Source: Aegilops tauschii subsp. strangulata
Taxonomy: Eukaryota > Streptophyta > Magnoliopsida > Poales > Poaceae
Length of the DNA stretch: 64,000 nt
NCBI RefSeq assembly: GCF_002575655.3
Contig: NC_053035.3
Coordinates: forward strand, 372,473,792-372,537,791
Direction: 5' to 3'
Below, in pieces: positions 10,882-22,300 of the stretch (position 1 is the first letter of the stretch; each line of letters begins with the position of its first letter). A program made the translations under genes and the position numbers. A model generated the notes under the pieces. It was not told the DNA's origin and did no database searches. It worked only from the letters and a program-made list of their open reading frames with translations.

Positions 10882-13588
10882 TTAAAGACGGTAAAGAAAG
10901 AGGCGAAATATATTCTGGTTGCTAAACAAGGTGAAGCGGAATGCCCATATTGTGCCCTCCTCCATGCAGAAGGCACGCATGACTCTAGTCCAACCCCTTG
11001 TGATGGCCGACCGCCCATCCTTCACGATCTTCATGAAAACATCTAGATAATCATCGTGTTCTGATAGAAATACTTTAACCTTTGCATGCCAACCAATCAT
11101 GTAGTTTGAGAGGTAATCTTGAGTAAACTGCTTTGGCAACCACTGCGAAGGAAAAAGATTCAGACATTGTCATCTAACACAACTCATTATGGGCAGTAAA
11201 AAGAAGGCTGCAGAGTTCTTACTTACCATCCTGCAGTTCGCTGTTGTCTTGGATAAAGTGTAAACAAATAGTTTATTTGCCATCTTTGGACCCATTTTAC
11301 TAAAAATCTTTATCAGCTTCCTCACTTGATGCTGGTTCATCGATATCTCATTGCCCCATACACAGAAAGGGTCGAAACGCGGATCTTTACCAATGACATA
11401 TGTACCTAAAAGCACCAAGTTAATATTAGAAGCTAAACAACAATTGCACAATGATGTAGTACAACACTCTTTTATAATATGTCTATATACATCCGTATGT
11501 GGCAGTCCATTTGAAATCTCTAAAAAGACAAATATTTAGGAACGGAGGGAGTATCTTATAACATCCAATATACTCACATATTAGATGAATTAACATCTTA
11601 TATTATGGGCCGGAAGGAGTTTAGTTCATTCTTACAAATTATCGGTTGATTAACTGCTGTTGTATCCATGGGTTACAGTTAGTTTGACCTAGTTCGGGCT
11701 CAAATAGCCCTAAAGTATATCTAAACATGAGGGCTAGTTTGAGCTAGTTGCATCTATAACCCACCCAAAAAAAACTATCCAACCCAAGAGGTGCTAATTG
11801 GAGCTAGTTCTCCTAGTGCATTTATTGTCAATCTAACCCTGCCATCCAAACAACTCTTTGGATGGAGTTAGTTCAAGGTTAGTAATGAGCTAGAAACTAA
11901 CTTTAACCTCTAGCTAAGTTGAGTATCCAAACAGGGTTGTGTTGCTGCTGCTCTTCTACGTATATCTAGACATCATTAGAACATTAATGTAACACTCTTC
12001 CTTGTTGCTATGTAGCCTAGGATTGCATATTTAGACATTAAGTACAATGCATGTTGTTATGTAGCCTCAGATATATTACGTGTGGCCTTGTTAACCTAAC
12101 GAAAAATGGGTGGCAGATATATTCAGTTAAAAGTCCGATTCACCGATTAGTCCCTTATCAGCCGCCGGCCTATATGGTACCAGCTACCGATATCCTGAAG
12201 AGTGAGCAGATATAAGCCAAGGGATGAAACTAACCTCGATGGAAAACATCAGTCGTTCCCAAAATTGTCCTGTGTAGGTACATTGAGAAGCATGTTAAGC
12301 ACAACAGGCTAAACATCAACAAAAATTATACATGGCAGACAAAATAATCTCCAAAAGATAGCTTCAGTGTGCAGGTTTAAGCACGCTAGTAAAGAAAAAC
12401 AAGTGGAAGGTGTGCTAACTGCAACAGGCCTAACATTTAACAACAAGCAAACATAGTCATTCAAACTGGTATTGTGCCAGTCTAAGTACACTGGTTATGG
12501 TTAAATAAAAATGGAAAGGCGTGTTAACTACAAGATGCAGCAACCAAATGTAGTCATTCATAGTGGTATTGTTGAAACTGGTACTGATGAAATTGAACTG
12601 CATAGTTCATACTTGCACATATAGAACATCACGTTGTGAATACTTGGAATAAACAAGGCATACTACGAACAACCAAAGATAGCATTTGAAACTGAACATA
12701 TGCTAACTACAAACAACCGAACAATCAAAAAAAAATTAAAAGAGGCATATGCTAGCTATAACAGGCTTAACAACAAGCAAATATATGCATTCCTATCGGT
12801 ATGTTTAAAACTGGATTGATGAAATGTACTGCACAGTAAATAATTGCACATATAGAGCATCACATTGTGAACAACTGAAATAAACAAATCATGGGTTTCC
12901 TCACTTGTCATAGATGGGCTCGTTCCCGTGAGAAGAGCACGGACCCTGGATGCGCTCCATGTTGTCGCAGATGGGCTCCTTCCCCTTGCAAGAGCACGGC
13001 TGTAGGGTGCCCTCCTTGATGTCGCAGACGGGCGCTTTCCCCTTGGAAGAGCAGATGGGCTCTTTCCCCTGGTAGAGCCAGAGAGGGTGCCCTCCTCGTG
13101 GTCACTGTCGATGAGGTCTGACTTGGAAGCTATGGATCCCAAGCCAGCATTGCAGAACGTGTCCTTCAGAAATGACAAAAGGGGCTCGATGGCAATGTAG
13201 AATGGGAAACTATTGACAGCGAGCCAGAGGAGATCACGGGCGGGGCCATGGATGAGATCGACGGCGGTTGAACCCGAGGGGTTGGGGTGGGCCACTTAAC
13301 CTGTGACACAGCCCACCTCAGGCCGTCGCTGTCGATGACCTTGATGTCATAGCTGGTGGCCGAGACATGCCCGCATACTCTAGCCCGCTGCTTGAGTTCC
13401 TGCCGCCAGTAATGGTCATCAGCTTCCTCGGCGACGTCGGGCGAAGAGACCGCTATACACCTCTTTTGGGCCAGTCGCTCCTCGAGCTCCACGGGAAGCG
13501 TAGCCGGGCTTAGGCTGCGATGCTCTGGAGTGGGGGATGGGGATGGGGATGGGGATCTGTAGGAAAGGGGGCGTTTGGCAGGCGTCAT
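10882..13588 (-). CDS. B3 DNA-binding-domain gene inside CACTA (multi-exon, partly degraded)
   Basis: The last two exons are clear. One (about 11405-11227) ends in a GTAAGT donor. The next (11142-10882) follows a TTCGCAG acceptor, joins in phase and ends in a stop. Joined, they give a B3-type plant DNA-binding fold: PKQFTQDYL, DGRSAITRGW, then an F-rich end. A probable first exon starts at ATG 13588 with an SPSPSPSPTPE-rich start and the words ELEERLAQKRCI. The frame then shifts near 13290, and frames at 12756-13290 hold degenerate RGxxPSAT-like repeats. The middle exon chain (11406-12756) could not be resolved. B3 proteins normally bind DNA in the nucleus; whether this one is expressed is unknown. 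Confidence 0.5.
11458..11555. mobile_element. Truncated Stowaway-type MITE
   Basis: Contains TATACATCCGTATGT, the AAAGACAAATATTTAGGAACG body and the terminal CGGAGGGAGTA typical of Triticeae Stowaway (Tc1/Mariner) MITEs. The opposite CTCCCTCCG end is missing, so only about half the element remains. Confidence 0.65.
11640..11937. mobile_element. MITE-like insertion ending CCAAACAGGG
   Basis: Non-coding stretch rich in GAGCTAGTT and TAGCCC words, ending in GAGTATCCAAACAGGG, an end I associate with short grass DNA transposons. A matching opposite end was not found, so family and extent are uncertain. Confidence 0.35.
11938..12755. other. No feature recognised
   Basis: AT-rich DNA inside the CACTA-like element, probably intron or spacer of the minus-strand B3 gene. 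It has several near-repeats of ACAACAGGCCTAACATTTAA-like wording (12300-12480, 12760) but no coding frame I can support. Confidence 0.4.
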
Positions 13589-13713
13589 CTAAGAAACTCA
13601 GGGCGGCCTGGGTATGAGATCGGTGGGTAAGTTGCACGGGCAAACCGGCAGATGTTGACAATGGAGGCCTTGCGGCGGCGGCGGGGACCTTGCTAGGGTT
13701 TCGAGCGAGGAAG

Positions 13714-13778
13714 GGTGTGTGTGTGTGCGCGCGCACGCCCGAGGAGGTTTTGGTGTGTGTGTGTGTGTGTGTGTGTGT
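13714..13778. repeat. (TG)n / (GC)n microsatellite
   Basis: Two runs of GT dinucleotides, the first passing into GCGCGC and the second of about 13 repeats, upstream of the B3 gene's probable first exon. Confidence 0.9.
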
Positions 13779-13889
13779 GGAGGGGGCGTGGGGTGTTTGA
13801 GGAAATGACGCGGGTACTGAAAATTTTACTACGCGGGAGTCAAACGCGGGAGTGAAATGCCGGGCTATTGAAAATTTTGATGACAGTGC

Positions 13890-14170
13890 ATCGCACACGG
13901 TCCGGAGATAACAACCGTGTGTTATGAAATAGAAAAACCCTCGAGGCGGGAAAATATTTTCTAGGGATGCAGCCGGGATTGGGAACAAGAAACATCGCAC
14001 ACGGTCCGGAGATAACAACCGGGTGTTATGAAACAGAAAAACCCTCGAGGCGGGCATATATTTTTTAGAGAGGGAGCCTCGTGGAGCCCAATGTACTGTG
14101 CGGATGTGTGCGGGACAGGTGCACCAGCGTGGCACACGGTTAGTTTGAGTGAACCGTTTTTGTTGCGTCA
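13890..14170. repeat. CACTA subterminal repeat array (right, gene-proximal)
   Basis: Holds an imperfect direct duplication of about 110 bp (13890 and 13994). Each copy has CATCGCACACGGTCCGGAG, then AAAAACCCTCGAGGCGGG, followed by CACACGGTTAG and GTGAACCG. It lies upstream of the minus-strand B3 gene, as the similar array at 53650-53780 lies upstream of the other B3 gene. Confidence 0.65.
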
Positions 14171-14329
14171 TCCGACTTGTCTAATGTTCATAAATTTGGC
14201 GAAAAATGATGCGGGAGAGGGTCACAAGACGAACACACTTGCATGTGGACCAAATTTATGTATCAAAAGGGTGGTTTGATTTTCAAATACCAAATGAAAC
14301 TTCGATGTGGCACCTCTCTCGCAAAGCGC
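14171..14329. repeat. Partial unit of the ~350-bp array
   Basis: TGCATGTGGACCAAATTTATG followed by TTCGATGTGGCACC matches the order of landmarks in the units at 24729-26350. The 98-bp array and the Copia therefore lie inside a longer, older array. Confidence 0.45.
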
Positions 14330-14736
14330 ACTGTATTGCTTGCCCCCCTCCTTCCTCGTGTCGGCACGAAGGGAATCCTAAGCTATGAATGCATGCCCCC
14401 CCAACCGAGATTCATTCACCTAGCAAAGTGTGAAGTAGCTAGCAGCCCCCCTCCCTCGTGTCGGCACGAAGGGAATCCTAAGCTATGAATGCATGCCCCC
14501 CAACCTAGGTTCACCTAGCAAAGTGCGAAGTAGCTAGCAGCCCCCCTCCCTCGTGTCGGCACGAAGGGATTCCTAAGCTATGAATGCATGCCCCCCCCCA
14601 AACCGAGGTTCACCTAGCAAAGTGCGAAGTTGCTAGCATCCCCCTCCCTCGTGTCTGCATGAATGGAATCCTAAGCTATGAATGCATGCCCTCCCCCCAA
14701 CCAAGGTTCACCCTAGCAAAGTGCAAAGTAGCTAGC
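14330..14736. repeat. Tandem array of ~98-bp units, part 1
   Basis: Four units with landmark TCGTGTCGGCACGAAGG at 14356, 14456, 14551 and 14649, then CTATGAATGCATGCCCCC and CACCTAGCAAAGTGCGAAG. Each unit carries a 5-bp-stem hairpin, TCGTG-tcgg-CACGA, decayed in the fourth. It is interrupted at 14737 by a Copia and resumes at 24325. Confidence 0.9.
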
Positions 14737-16451
14737 TGAAGGAAATATGCCCTAAAGGTAATAAATTTGTTATTTATATTTCCTTATATCATGATAAATG
14801 TTTATTATTCATGCTAGAATTGTATTAACCGGAAACTTAGTACATGTGTGAATACATAGACAAACAGAGTGTCACTAGTATGCCTCTACTTGACTAGCTC
14901 GTTGAATCAAAGATGGTTAAGTTTCCTAGCCATAGACATGAGTTGTCATTTGATTAACGGGATCACATCATTAGAGAATGATGTGATTGACTTGACCCAT
15001 TCCGTTAGCTTAGCACTTGATCGTTTAGTTTGTTGCTATTGCTTTCTTCATGACTTATACATGTTCCTATGACTATGAGATTATGCAACCCCCGAATACC
15101 GGAGGAACACTTTGTGTGCTATCAAACGTCACAACGTAACTGGGTGATTATAAAGATGCTCTACAGGTGTCTCCGATGGTGTTTGTTGAGTTGGCATAGA
15201 TCGAGATTAGGATTTGTCACTCCGATTGTCGGAGAGGTATCTCTGGGCCCTCTCGGTAATGCACATCACTATAAGCCTTGCAAGAAATGTAACTAATGAG
15301 TTAGTTGCGGGATGATGCATTAAGGAACGAGTAAAGAGACTTGCCGGTAACGAGATTGAACTAGGTATTGAGATACCGACGATCGAATCTCGGGCAAGCA
15401 ACATACCGATGACAAAGGGAACTACGTATGTTGTTATGCGGTTTGACCGATAAAGATCTTCGTAGAATATGTAGGAACCAATATGAGCATCCAGGTTCCG
15501 CTATTGGTTATTGACCGGAGATGAGTATCGGTCATGTCTACATAGTTCTCGAAGTCGTAGGGTCCGCATGCTTAACGTTCGGTGATGATCGGTATTATGA
15601 GTTTATGTGTTTTGATGTATCGAAGGTTGTTCGGAGTCCCGGATATGATCACGGACATGACGAGGAGTCTCGAAATGGCCGAGACATAAAGATCGATATA
15701 TTGGATGACTATGTTTGGACATCGGAATGGTTCTGGGTTAGTTCGGGCATTTACCGGAGTACCGGGAGGTTACCGGAACCCCCCGGGAAGTATATGGGCC
15801 TTATTGGGCCATAGTGGGAGAGAGGAGAAGGGAGCATAGGAGGGGGCGCCCCCCAAGCCCAATCCGAATTGAGTGGGGGCCGGCCCCCTTTCCTTCCCCC
15901 TCTCTCCCCCTTCCTTCCTCTCCTAATCCAACTAGGGAAGGGGGGTCCTACTCCCGGTGGGAGTAGGACTCCCCTTGGGCGCGCCATAGAGGGCCGGCCC
16001 TCCCCCTCCTCCACTCCTTATATACGGGGGAGGGGGGCACCCCATAGACACACAAGTTGACAGTTGTCTTAGCCGTGTGCGGTGCCCCCCTCCACAGATT
16101 CCACCTCGGTCATATCGTTGTAGTGCTTAGGCGAAGCCCTACGTCGAACTTCATCATCACCGTCATCACGCCGTCGTGCTGACGAAGCTCTCCCTCGGCA
16201 CTCAGCTGGATCGAGAGTTCGTGGGACGTCACCGAGCTGAATGTGTGCAGATCGCGGAGGTGCCGTACTTTTGGTACTAGGATCGGTCGGATCGTGAAGA
16301 CGTACGACTACATCAACCGCGTTGTCATAACGCTTCCGCTTTCGGTCTATGAGGGTACGTGGACAACACTCTCCCCTCTCGTTGCTGTGCATCACCTAGA
16401 TGGATCTTGCGTGTGCATAGGATTTTTTTTAAATTACTACGTTCCCCAACA
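14737..16451 (+). repeat. 5' LTR of second Copia
   Basis: Begins TGAAGGAAATATGCCC and ends CGTTCCCCAACA. The usual TGTTGG start reads TGAAGG in both LTRs, so the change predates this insertion. Confidence 0.92.
16018..16024 (+). promoter_or_regulatory. LTR TATA box (second Copia, 5' LTR)
   Basis: TTATATA followed by CGGGGGAGGGGGG. Inferred core promoter of the element. Confidence 0.55.
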
Positions 16452-16469
16452 GTGGCATCCGAGCCAGGT
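16452..16469 (+). other. Primer binding site of second Copia
   Basis: GTGGCATCCGAGCCAGG directly follows the LTR and resembles the initiator-Met-tRNA complement used by Copia elements. Confidence 0.65.
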
Positions 16470-16940
16470 CTATGCGTAGATGTTATATGCATGAGTAGAA
16501 CACAAAGAGTTGTGGGCGATAATAGTCATACTGCTTACCAGCATGTCATACTTTGATTCGGCGGTATCGTTAGATGAAGCGGCCCGGACTGACATTACGC
16601 GTACGCTTGCGTGAGACTGGTTCTACCGACGTGATTCGCACACAGGTGGCTGGCGAGTGTCAGTTTCTCCAACTTTAGTTGAATCGAGTGTGAGTACGCC
16701 CGGTCCTTGTTGAAGGTTAAAACAGCACTCTTGACGAAAAATCGTTGTGGTTTTGATGCTACATGGACATATGTTCCGAAAGTGATTTTATTATGTAGTT
16801 GTCACTACAATACATGCTAATGTATTACAGTAGTTCACCAAAATAAGTTATGTATAAACGTGTAACCTACTTTGTTTGTTTTTGTCTCATTAGTAACTTA
16901 TCTGGTACACTAATCTACAAGTTCAAACTTTCAGGAAGCT

Positions 16941-17330
16941 ATGGAAAAAATGATTGAACAGCCACAACCACCTGAAGGTGACGAGGCTACCACAGGCACA
17001 ATGTCACCTCTTGCTGCAGTGCGTCCGTATCTCTCCACTAACAGTGCAAAAAGCACCTTCCTGCGTAATTCTGGGTTGGTTGTCAAGGTAACCTCGTCCA
17101 AATCGCCTACTGAACAAAATCTTCCGGCTAGACAGAGTGATATATCCGTGCTCCAGACACAAGTCCAATCCCTAATGGACGTCATTTTGGAAACAAGAAT
17201 AGTGGTTGATAAATGTCGTCAAGATATGGATGGTTTTGAAACCAGACTATCAGACATTCGCTTCGTTGTTCAAGAGCAATGGCGGAAAAAAGGTGAAGAT
17301 CGTGCTGCTCCATCAGATTCTACAGCCTGA
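16941..17330 (+). CDS. CACTA accessory ORF, unknown function (129 aa)
   Basis: Open frame of 129 aa from ATG 16941 to TGA. The amino half is polar (QPQPPEGDEATTG). The carboxy half (about residues 70-115, SVLQTQVQSLMDVILETRI onward) has heptad-like hydrophobic spacing that suggests a short coiled coil. I recognise no domain. It lies just upstream of the GGCC-rich subterminal array, where CACTA elements often keep the end of a gene, so it may be the last exon of a TnpA-like or accessory protein whose start was deleted. Confidence 0.4.
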   Translation: MEKMIEQPQPPEGDEATTGTMSPLAAVRPYLSTNSAKSTFLRNSGLVVKVTSSKSPTEQNLPARQSDISVLQTQVQSLMDVILETRIVVDKCRQDMDGFETRLSDIRFVVQEQWRKKGEDRAAPSDSTA

Positions 17331-17509
17331 AACATTAGCACTCGGGTCAAATGATTTGTGCTTCTATACATCTAATGGTGCTTTTATCTGCAAGGCCTGT
17401 AAACTTTATGCCAACAGGCCTTTTGTTGTGATACAGCATTTATGCTGCTGCCAAAGGCTGCAATAATTACGACGCTATTTTTGTATAGTGTAGGTTTATC
17501 TTAGTAATG

Positions 17510-18545
17510 TATTCGGCCGAAAGCTTCATAGGAGCCCAACATGCCAACATTCGTCGGGCCCATTCCAATTGGGCTAAAAACAATTATGGGCCGAAATTTG
17601 CATGTAGCCCACTAAAAATATCTGGGCCTAAATCAGCATAAGATTTCATATTTTTCTGGTAGGCATGTGCCCATAGTGGGCCTTTAACAGGCCTAAACAT
17701 AATTTGGGCCCTCAATAACAATAGGCCGTTTACAGGTGTAAATATCTCGAGCCCATAAAAAACATGGGCCTTTAAAAGACCGAAAGTGAGATTGGGCCCA
17801 TTTACGATGCGGATCTTTCACAGGCCGAAATTCGGACGGGCCGTAAATGCGCCGACCTAATACACGGGCCTTTAACAGGATGGAAGTTCGGTCGGGCTAG
17901 ATTATCGTCATTTTTATATGGGCCGTTAATGGGCCCGATGTGACGTTGTGCCACATATGGCCCATGGATTTCGTCCGACGTTAACAGGCCGAAAATCACA
18001 ACAGGCCGAAAGGGGCCCAAATCTATGGCGGGCCGCTAACAGGCCGAATGTCAGACGTGGCCGAATATGACCCAAATCCTTCACGGTCGTTTATGGGCCG
18101 AAAGTTTCAATGGCCTGTAAATGGGCCCAAATGAAGCAGGACCTTTAACAGGCCGGAAATACACCGGGCCGTAATTCGGCCCATATACTTAGCGGACTGT
18201 TAACGGGCCAAAAGTGATCATGGGCCGCGATGATGACAAGTTTAGGACAGGCCGTTGACGGGTCCATTTGACAGTAGCTGTACGGGCCTTAACTGAGAAT
18301 GTTGGGCCTTTATCTGGGTCGGCCCATTATGGTCCGCAAAATCTCGCGGGCCTTTAGCTGGGCCGGCCCATAATGGCCCGCAAAATCTTGTGGGCCTTTA
18401 GCTGGGCCGGCCCATTATGATACGAAAAATCTCGTGGGCCTTTTGCTGGGTTGGCCCATTATGGACCACAAAATCTTGTGGGCCTTTAGTTGGGACAACC
18501 CATTTAAACTTTATGGGCCACTTTTGGGCCGGTCCACGTGTCAGC
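17510..18545. repeat. GGCC-rich CACTA subterminal array
   Basis: About 1 kb of short motifs of the form GGGCCTTTAACAGGCC and TTAACAGGCCGAAA in both orientations every 20-45 bp. Towards 18300-18500 these pass into four near-repeats of GGGCCTTTAGCTGGGCCGG. Overlapping frames are artefacts of the repeats. Confidence 0.85.
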
Positions 18546-18788
18546 ATATCATAGGCGCATCTCGCCCATTGGATGAGTGACACCTGTGCCAACGCAGAGC
18601 TGACACGTGTTTCCGTCAGCCAGTCAGAATTTTACACGTGGAAAATCCCCATTGGTCCTGGCTGTTAATGGGTTATCGGATCCAAAACCTCACCCAATAG
18701 CTTAACAACGTTCCGTTACAGTGGATGCCACATGTCGGTCACCCTTGACGAAAGCACTTCTGTGACACGCGATTTATCGTCATGGAAG

Positions 18789-18959
18789 TGGACACTTCCG
18801 TGATGATAATTTTGGTAATGGCATGGAACACTTCTACGACATCACAGGTATGACTATCTTGATTCTGTCATAAATTTGTCATGGCTGTACATGCATGACA
18901 GAAAACGTGACCTACTGTGACAAACACGTATCATCACGGAAGTGTCTTTTTTTGTAGTG
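18789..18959. repeat. CACTA terminal hairpin region
   Basis: GACACTTCCGTGATGAT at about 18789 and its perfect 17-bp inverse ATCATCACGGAAGTGTC at about 18930 flank roughly 125 bp, just inside the terminal GTAGTG. The transcript could fold into a hairpin. Confidence 0.75.
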
Positions 18960-19309
18960 TCTATAGCTGCAAAATGGAGGAGAATAGTTCTGTAAGTGAG
19001 CATATACTGAAAATGTATGGGTATCATAATCACTTGACTCAGCTGGGAGTTAATCTTCCGGTTGATAGTGTCATTGACAGAGTTCTTCAATCACTGCCAC
19101 CAAGCTACAAAAGCTTCGTGATGAACTATAACATGCAAGGGATGGATAAGACGATTCTCGAGCTCTTCGCAATGCTAAAGGCTGCGGAGGTAGAAATCAA
19201 GAAGGAGCATCAAGTGTTGATGGTCAACAAGACCACCAGTTTCAAGAAAAGGGCAAAGGGAAGAAGGGGAACTTCAAGAAGAACGGCAAGCAAGTTGCTG
19301 CTCAAGTGA
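18960..19309 (+). pseudogene. Copia gag, 5'-truncated
   Basis: Resumes at SCKMEENSSVSEHIL, equivalent to about residue 122 of the Gag at 32026, and continues through LPPSYKSFVMNYNMQG and HQVLMVNKTT. The frame is lost in the lysine-rich linker near 19240 by a one-base change, so the zinc knuckle falls in another frame. The start codon and amino third were lost with the CACTA replacement. Confidence 0.85.
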
Positions 19310-22300
19310 AGAAACCCAAATCTAGACCTAAGCCTGAGACTGAGTGCTTCTACTGCAAAGGGATTGGTCACTGGAAGCGGAACTGCCCCAAGTATTTGGC
19401 GGATAAGAAGGATGGCAAGGTGAACAAAGGTATATGTGATATACATATTATTGATGTGTACCTTACTGATACTCGCAGTAGTACCTGGGTATTTGATACT
19501 TGTTCTGTTGCTAATATTTGCAACTCGAAACAGGGACTACGGATTAAGCGAAGATTGGCTAAGGACGAGGTGACGATGCGCGTGGGAAATGGTTCCAAAG
19601 TCGATGTGATCGTCGTCGGCACGCTACCTCTACATCTACCTTCGGGATTAGTTTTAGACCTGAATAATTGTTATTTGGTGCCAACGGTAAGCATGAACAT
19701 TATATCTGGATCTTGTTTGATGCGAAATGGCTATTCATTTAAATTTGAGAATAACGGTTGTTCTATTTATATGAGTAATATCTTTTATGGTCATGCACCC
19801 TTGAAGAGTGGTCTATTTTTGTTGAATCTCGATAGTAGTGACACACATATTCATAATATTGAAGCCAAAAGATGCAGAGTTGATAATGATAGTGCAACTT
19901 TTTTGTGGCACTGCCGTTTGGGTCATATGGGTGTAAAGCGCATGTAGAAACTCCATTCTGATGGACTTTTGGAATCACTTGATTATGAATCACTTGGTAC
20001 TTGCGAACCATGCCTCATGGGCAAGATTACTAAAACTTTGTTCTCCGGAACAATGGAGCGAGCAACAGATTTATTGGAAATCATACATACTGATGTATGT
20101 GGTCTGATGAATATTGAGGCTCGCGGCGGGTATCGTTATTTTCTGACCTTCACAGATGATTTGAGCAGATATGGGTATATCTACTTGATGAAACATAAGT
20201 CTGAAACATTTGAAAAGTTCAAAGAATTTCAGAGTGAAGTGGAAAATCATCGTAACAAGAAAATAAATTTTCTACAATCTAATCGTGGAGGAGAATATTT
20301 GAGTTCCGAGTTTGGTCTCCATTGAAACAATGGGGAATAGCTTCGCAACTCACGCCACCTGGAAAACCACAGCGAAATGGTGTGTCCGAACGTCGTAACC
20401 GCACTTTATTAGATATGGTGCGATCTATGATGTCTCTTACTGATTTACCGCTATCATTTTGGGGTTATGCTTTAGAGACGGCTGCATTCACGTTAAATAG
20501 GGCACCATCTAAATCTGTTGAAACGACACCTTATGAACTGTGGCTTGGCAAGAAACCCAAATTGTCGTTTCTTGAAGTTTGGGGCTGCGATGCTTATGTG
20601 AAAAAGCTTCAACCTGATAAGCTCGAACCCAAATCGGAGAAATGTGACTTCATAGGATACCCAAAGGAGACTGTTGGGTACACCTTCTATCACAGATCCG
20701 AAGGCAAGACATTCGTTGCTAAGAATGGATCCTTTCTAGAGAAGGAGTTTCTCTCGAAAGAAGTGAGTGGGAGTAAAATAGAACTTGATGAGGTAACTGT
20801 ACCTGCTCCCTTATTGGAAAGTAGTTCATCACAGAAATCAGTTCCTGTGACTACTACACCAATTAGTGAGGAAGCTAATGATGATGATGATCATGTAACT
20901 TCAGATCAAGTTACTACTGAACCTCGTAGGTCAACCAGAGTAAGATCCGCACCAGAGTGGTACGGTAATCCGGTTCTGGAGGTCATGTTACTTGACCATG
21001 ATGAACCTACGAACTATGAGGAAGCGATGATGAGCCCAGATTCCGCGAAATGGCTTGAGGCCATCAAATCTGAGATGGGATCCATGTATGAGAACAAAGT
21101 GTGGACTTTGGTTGACTTGCCCGATGATCAGCAAGCCATAGAGAATAAATGAATCTTTAAGAAGAAGACTGACGCTGACGGTAATGTTTCTGTCTACAAT
21201 GCTCGACTTGTTGCGAAAGGTTTTCGACAAGTTCAAGGAGTTGACTACGATGAGATCTTCTCACCCGTAGCGATGCTTAAGTCCGTCCGAATCATGTTAG
21301 CAATTGCTGCATTTTATGATTATGAAATTTGTCAAATGGATGTAAAGACGGCATTCCTGAATGGATTTCTGGAAGAAGAGTGTATATGATGCAACCCGAA
21401 GGTTTTATCAATCCAAAGGATGCTAACAAAGTGTGTAAGCTCCAGCGATCCATTTATGGACTGGTGCAAGCATCTCGGAGTTGGAATAAACGTTTTGATA
21501 GTGTGATCAAAGCATATGGTTTTATACAAACTTTTGGAGAAGCCCATATTTACAAGAAAGTGAGTGGGAGCTGTGTTGCATTTCTAATATTATATGTGGA
21601 TGACATATGTTGATTGGAAATGATATAGAATTTCTGGATAGCATAAAAGGATACTTGAACAAGAGTTTTTCAATGAAAGACCTCGGTGAAGCTGCTTATG
21701 TATTGGGCATCAAGATCTATAGAGATAGATCAAGACGCTTAATTGGACTTTCACAAAGCACATACCTTGATAAAGTTTTGAAGAAGTTCAAAATGGATCA
21801 GTCAAAGAAAGGGTTCTTGCATGTGTTGCAAGGTGTGAAGTTGAGTCAGACTCAATGCCAGACCACTACAGAAGAAAAAGAGAAAATGAAAGTCATTCCC
21901 TATGCCTCAGCCATAGGATCTATCATGTATGCAATGCTGTGTACCAGACCTGAAGTGTGCCTTGCTATTAGCTTAGCAGGGAGGTACCAAAGTAACCCAG
22001 GAGTGGATCATTGGACAACGGTCAAGAACATCTTGAAATACCTGAAAAGGACTAAGGATATGTTTCTCGTTTATGGAGGTGACAAAGAGCTCGTCGTAAA
22101 TGGTTACGTCGATGCAAGCTTTGACACCAATCCGTATGACTCTAAGTCACAAACCGGATACATATTTATATTGAACGGTGGAGCTGTCAGTTGGTGCAGT
22201 TCTAAGCAAAGCATCATGGCGGGATCTACGTTTGAAGAGGAGTACATAGCTGCTTCGGAAGCAGCAAATGAAGGAGTCTGGATGAAGGAGTTCATATCCG

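Larger units (their letters stand above)
10054..14170 (-). mobile_element. CACTA-like transposon carrying a B3-domain gene
   Basis: Both sides hold arrays of short CACACGGTTC / AAACGGTTCA motifs typical of CACTA subterminal regions (10080-10680 and 13890-14170), around a minus-strand gene with a B3 domain. The left edge begins CACTGGTGCATCGGTCC at 10054. An imperfect inverted match (14 of 17) ends at 14130, but the motif array runs on to about 14170, so the right edge is uncertain. No transposase is present, so it would be non-autonomous. A solo Gypsy LTR abuts the left edge and no 3-bp TSD was found. Confidence 0.55.
16761..18959 (+). mobile_element. Truncated CACTA transposon inside Copia
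   Basis: Copia leader similarity ends near 16760 (GTTGTGGTTTTGATGC) and Copia gag resumes at about 18962. Between them are an unrelated ORF (16941-17330), a dense GGCC-motif array (17510-18545) and a terminal AGTGTCTTTTTTTGTAGTG at 18959, a typical CACTA end read inward as CACTACAAAAAAAGACACT. No matching CACTAC end is found on the left, and about 1.3 kb of Copia leader plus the gag start are gone. A deletion must therefore have removed one CACTA end together with Copia sequence. Confidence 0.75.

Noticed and set aside
18398..18592. Open frames in the GGCC array
   Set aside because: They are by-products of short repeats lacking stop codons; no codon structure.
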